Assembly: GCA_013298625.1 (NCBI GenBank)
Contig: JAAFIF010000029.1
Location: forward strand, 25,287-89,286
Length of the DNA: 64,000 bases
Reading direction: 5' to 3'
Origin: Myxococcales bacterium
GTDB taxonomy: Bacteria; Myxococcota_A; Polyangia; Polyangiales; Ga0077539
The notes under the pieces were generated by a model. That model had not been told where the DNA came from and made no database searches. It was given only the letters and a program-made list of their open reading frames with translations. This document shows, one piece after another, positions 63,080 to 64,000 of the stretch (position 1 is the first letter of the stretch; every line of letters begins with the position of its first letter). The position numbers and the translations under genes are program-made.

Positions 63080-64000
63080 CCGCGCGTCCCGCCATCGACG
63101 GCCTCTCTGCGCTCGCTGTGTCTCTCTCGTCCGCGAGCGCGTCGGGTGATCTTGAAATCATGTGCTTCGACCTCGGCGGCGAGGGCGCGCGCCGCGCGTG
63201 CGCTGCCCTGCGCGACGCTGGGGTCCTCGTCGCTGACGAGCGCGGCACATCCGCCGCGTCTGCCGCCCTCGGCGCGGCCGCCGCAGGCGCGCTGGTCTTT
63301 CTCTTCGCCAGCGGCGAGGCCACGGTCTCGCTCGCGCGCGCGACCCGCGCCGCTGCGCGCTCGGGTGTGGTCCTCACGGGCGTCGTCCTCTCGCATGGCG
63401 ACGACGTCGGGGCGGTGCTGCCGCTCTCGGATGGAACGGACCTCGCCGCGCTCGCCGCTGCGTCGGCCGAGCGTTGGTCGCTCTCGGCTCCCGCCGAGGT
63501 GCGCGCTTGGATTCGCGCGCGCCTCTCGCAGCTGCGCGACAACACAGGCCCTCGCTGCGCGATCGCCACGATGGACCTCCGCGCGGTCGCGATGCGCGAG
63601 GTCACCGCCGCCGAGACGACGACGCACGACGAAGCCTCGCTCTCTGCGATCGACGCTGAGCCTCGCGCGACGTTGTCTTCTCTGCACGGCTCGCTCGATC
63701 CCGCGGGCGAGGGCGAGTGCGTCTTGATTTCGTGTGGCGCTGGCGAGTCCGCGCGCGTCGCGGCTGCGTGGCTGCGTGGCGAGGGCGTTCGCGCGCGCGC
63801 GCTGTCGCTTCGCTGCTGGGGTCCCGACACGCTGCCTGCGCTCGGCGCCGCGCTCGCCGGGGCGCGGCACGCGCTCGTGCACGACTGCGCTGGGGCCGCG
63901 GGGCTCTCGGCGCTGGTGCGCTCGGCGCTCGAGCCGGGCTGCGCGCTCGACGAGCTCAACGTCGGCCCCGCGCTGCAGGCGAGCTCGCGCGCGCTGCGGG
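63076..64000 (+). CDS. unidentified protein, partial at window end
   Basis: Open from ATG 63076 (ATGA overlap with the BNR lipoprotein) to the window edge, so at least 308 residues with no stop. It has Rossmann-like Ala-rich stretches (LGGEGARRACAALRDAGV, AAAAGALVFLFASGEAT) and a later block (ESARVAAAWLRGEGVRARAL). These recall the transketolase C-terminal or PFOR alpha-type domain, but no active-site motif is seen. The 12-mer variant TGAAATCATGTG lies at 63153-63164. Identity is unresolved. Confidence 0.55.
   Translation, partial: MTARPAIDGLSALAVSLSSASASGDLEIMCFDLGGEGARRACAALRDAGVLVADERGTSAASAALGAAAAGALVFLFASGEATVSLARATRAAARSGVVLTGVVLSHGDDVGAVLPLSDGTDLAALAAASAERWSLSAPAEVRAWIRARLSQLRDNTGPRCAIATMDLRAVAMREVTAAETTTHDEASLSAIDAEPRATLSSLHGSLDPAGEGECVLISCGAGESARVAAAWLRGEGVRARALSLRCWGPDTLPALGAALAGARHALVHDCAGAAGLSALVRSALEPGCALDELNVGPALQASSRALR

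Overview
The window is about 70% G+C, almost fully coding and in chromosomal style, with no phage, insertion sequence, CRISPR array or tRNA/rRNA gene that I can recognise. Several traits together point to a myxobacterium-like member of Myxococcota (Polyangiales, possibly Sandaracinaceae). These are the many lipoproteins with Asp/Ala-rich linkers after the lipobox, the seven-repeat FG-GAP and VCBS propellers, the Cys-rich Stigma_1/MopE-type repeats, the Ser/Thr kinases with HRDVSPQN loops, and a TIGR02265-like protein. This placement is inference from protein style only.

Layout. 1-3.1 kb is a tight housekeeping run (coaE, a degenerate SDR, rnc, dut), followed by a zinc-ribbon pseudokinase. 4.8-5.1 kb is a train of hairpins between convergent genes. 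5.1-8.9 kb (minus strand) holds trxA, a DHH-like protein, a SprT-like HExxH protein and an M16 peptidase. 9-9.3 kb carries an inverted pair of a dispersed 29-bp repeat. 10-16 kb holds large secreted proteins and a PpiD-like chaperone. 16.1-24.2 kb mixes a small Cys-Leu repeat protein, a LysR/DoxX pair, an FG-GAP lipoprotein and a membrane Ser/Thr kinase.

24.5-28.8 kb is the rpsO-pnp locus: a near-consensus promoter, a structured spacer, and a PNPase with a roughly 430-residue Arg/Glu repeat tail. 28.8-32.7 kb encodes a split transketolase, an SCP2-like protein and a sterol-desaturase-family enzyme. 33-38 kb holds a VCBS/UnbV lipoprotein, AmrS and a lipid kinase. 38.0-38.5 kb is a 505-bp imperfect palindrome built from 60-bp units. 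38.5-48.5 kb holds lipoproteins, a class C beta-lactamase-fold esterase, an MFS transporter, a C92 peptidase, an FtsX-like permease, acylphosphatase and a HEAT-like secreted protein.

48.5-57.1 kb is envelope-oriented: a second FG-GAP lipoprotein, two Cys-rich lipoproteins, an ECF sigma / anti-sigma pair with an outer-membrane-like protein, and two S1C (HtrA-type) proteases. 57.2-64 kb has a cytochrome c, three consecutive parvulin-type PPIases (the last SurA-like), a BNR-propeller lipoprotein and a partial unknown gene.

Recurring signal: many genes have a TAnnnT -10 box ending 8-11 nt before the start codon, where a Shine-Dalgarno would lie, so leaderless transcription seems common. The most unusual structures are the 505-bp palindrome, the small three-repeat Cys-Leu protein at 16.1 kb, the PNPase tail, and the strand-biased 12-mer TGAAATCGTGTG.
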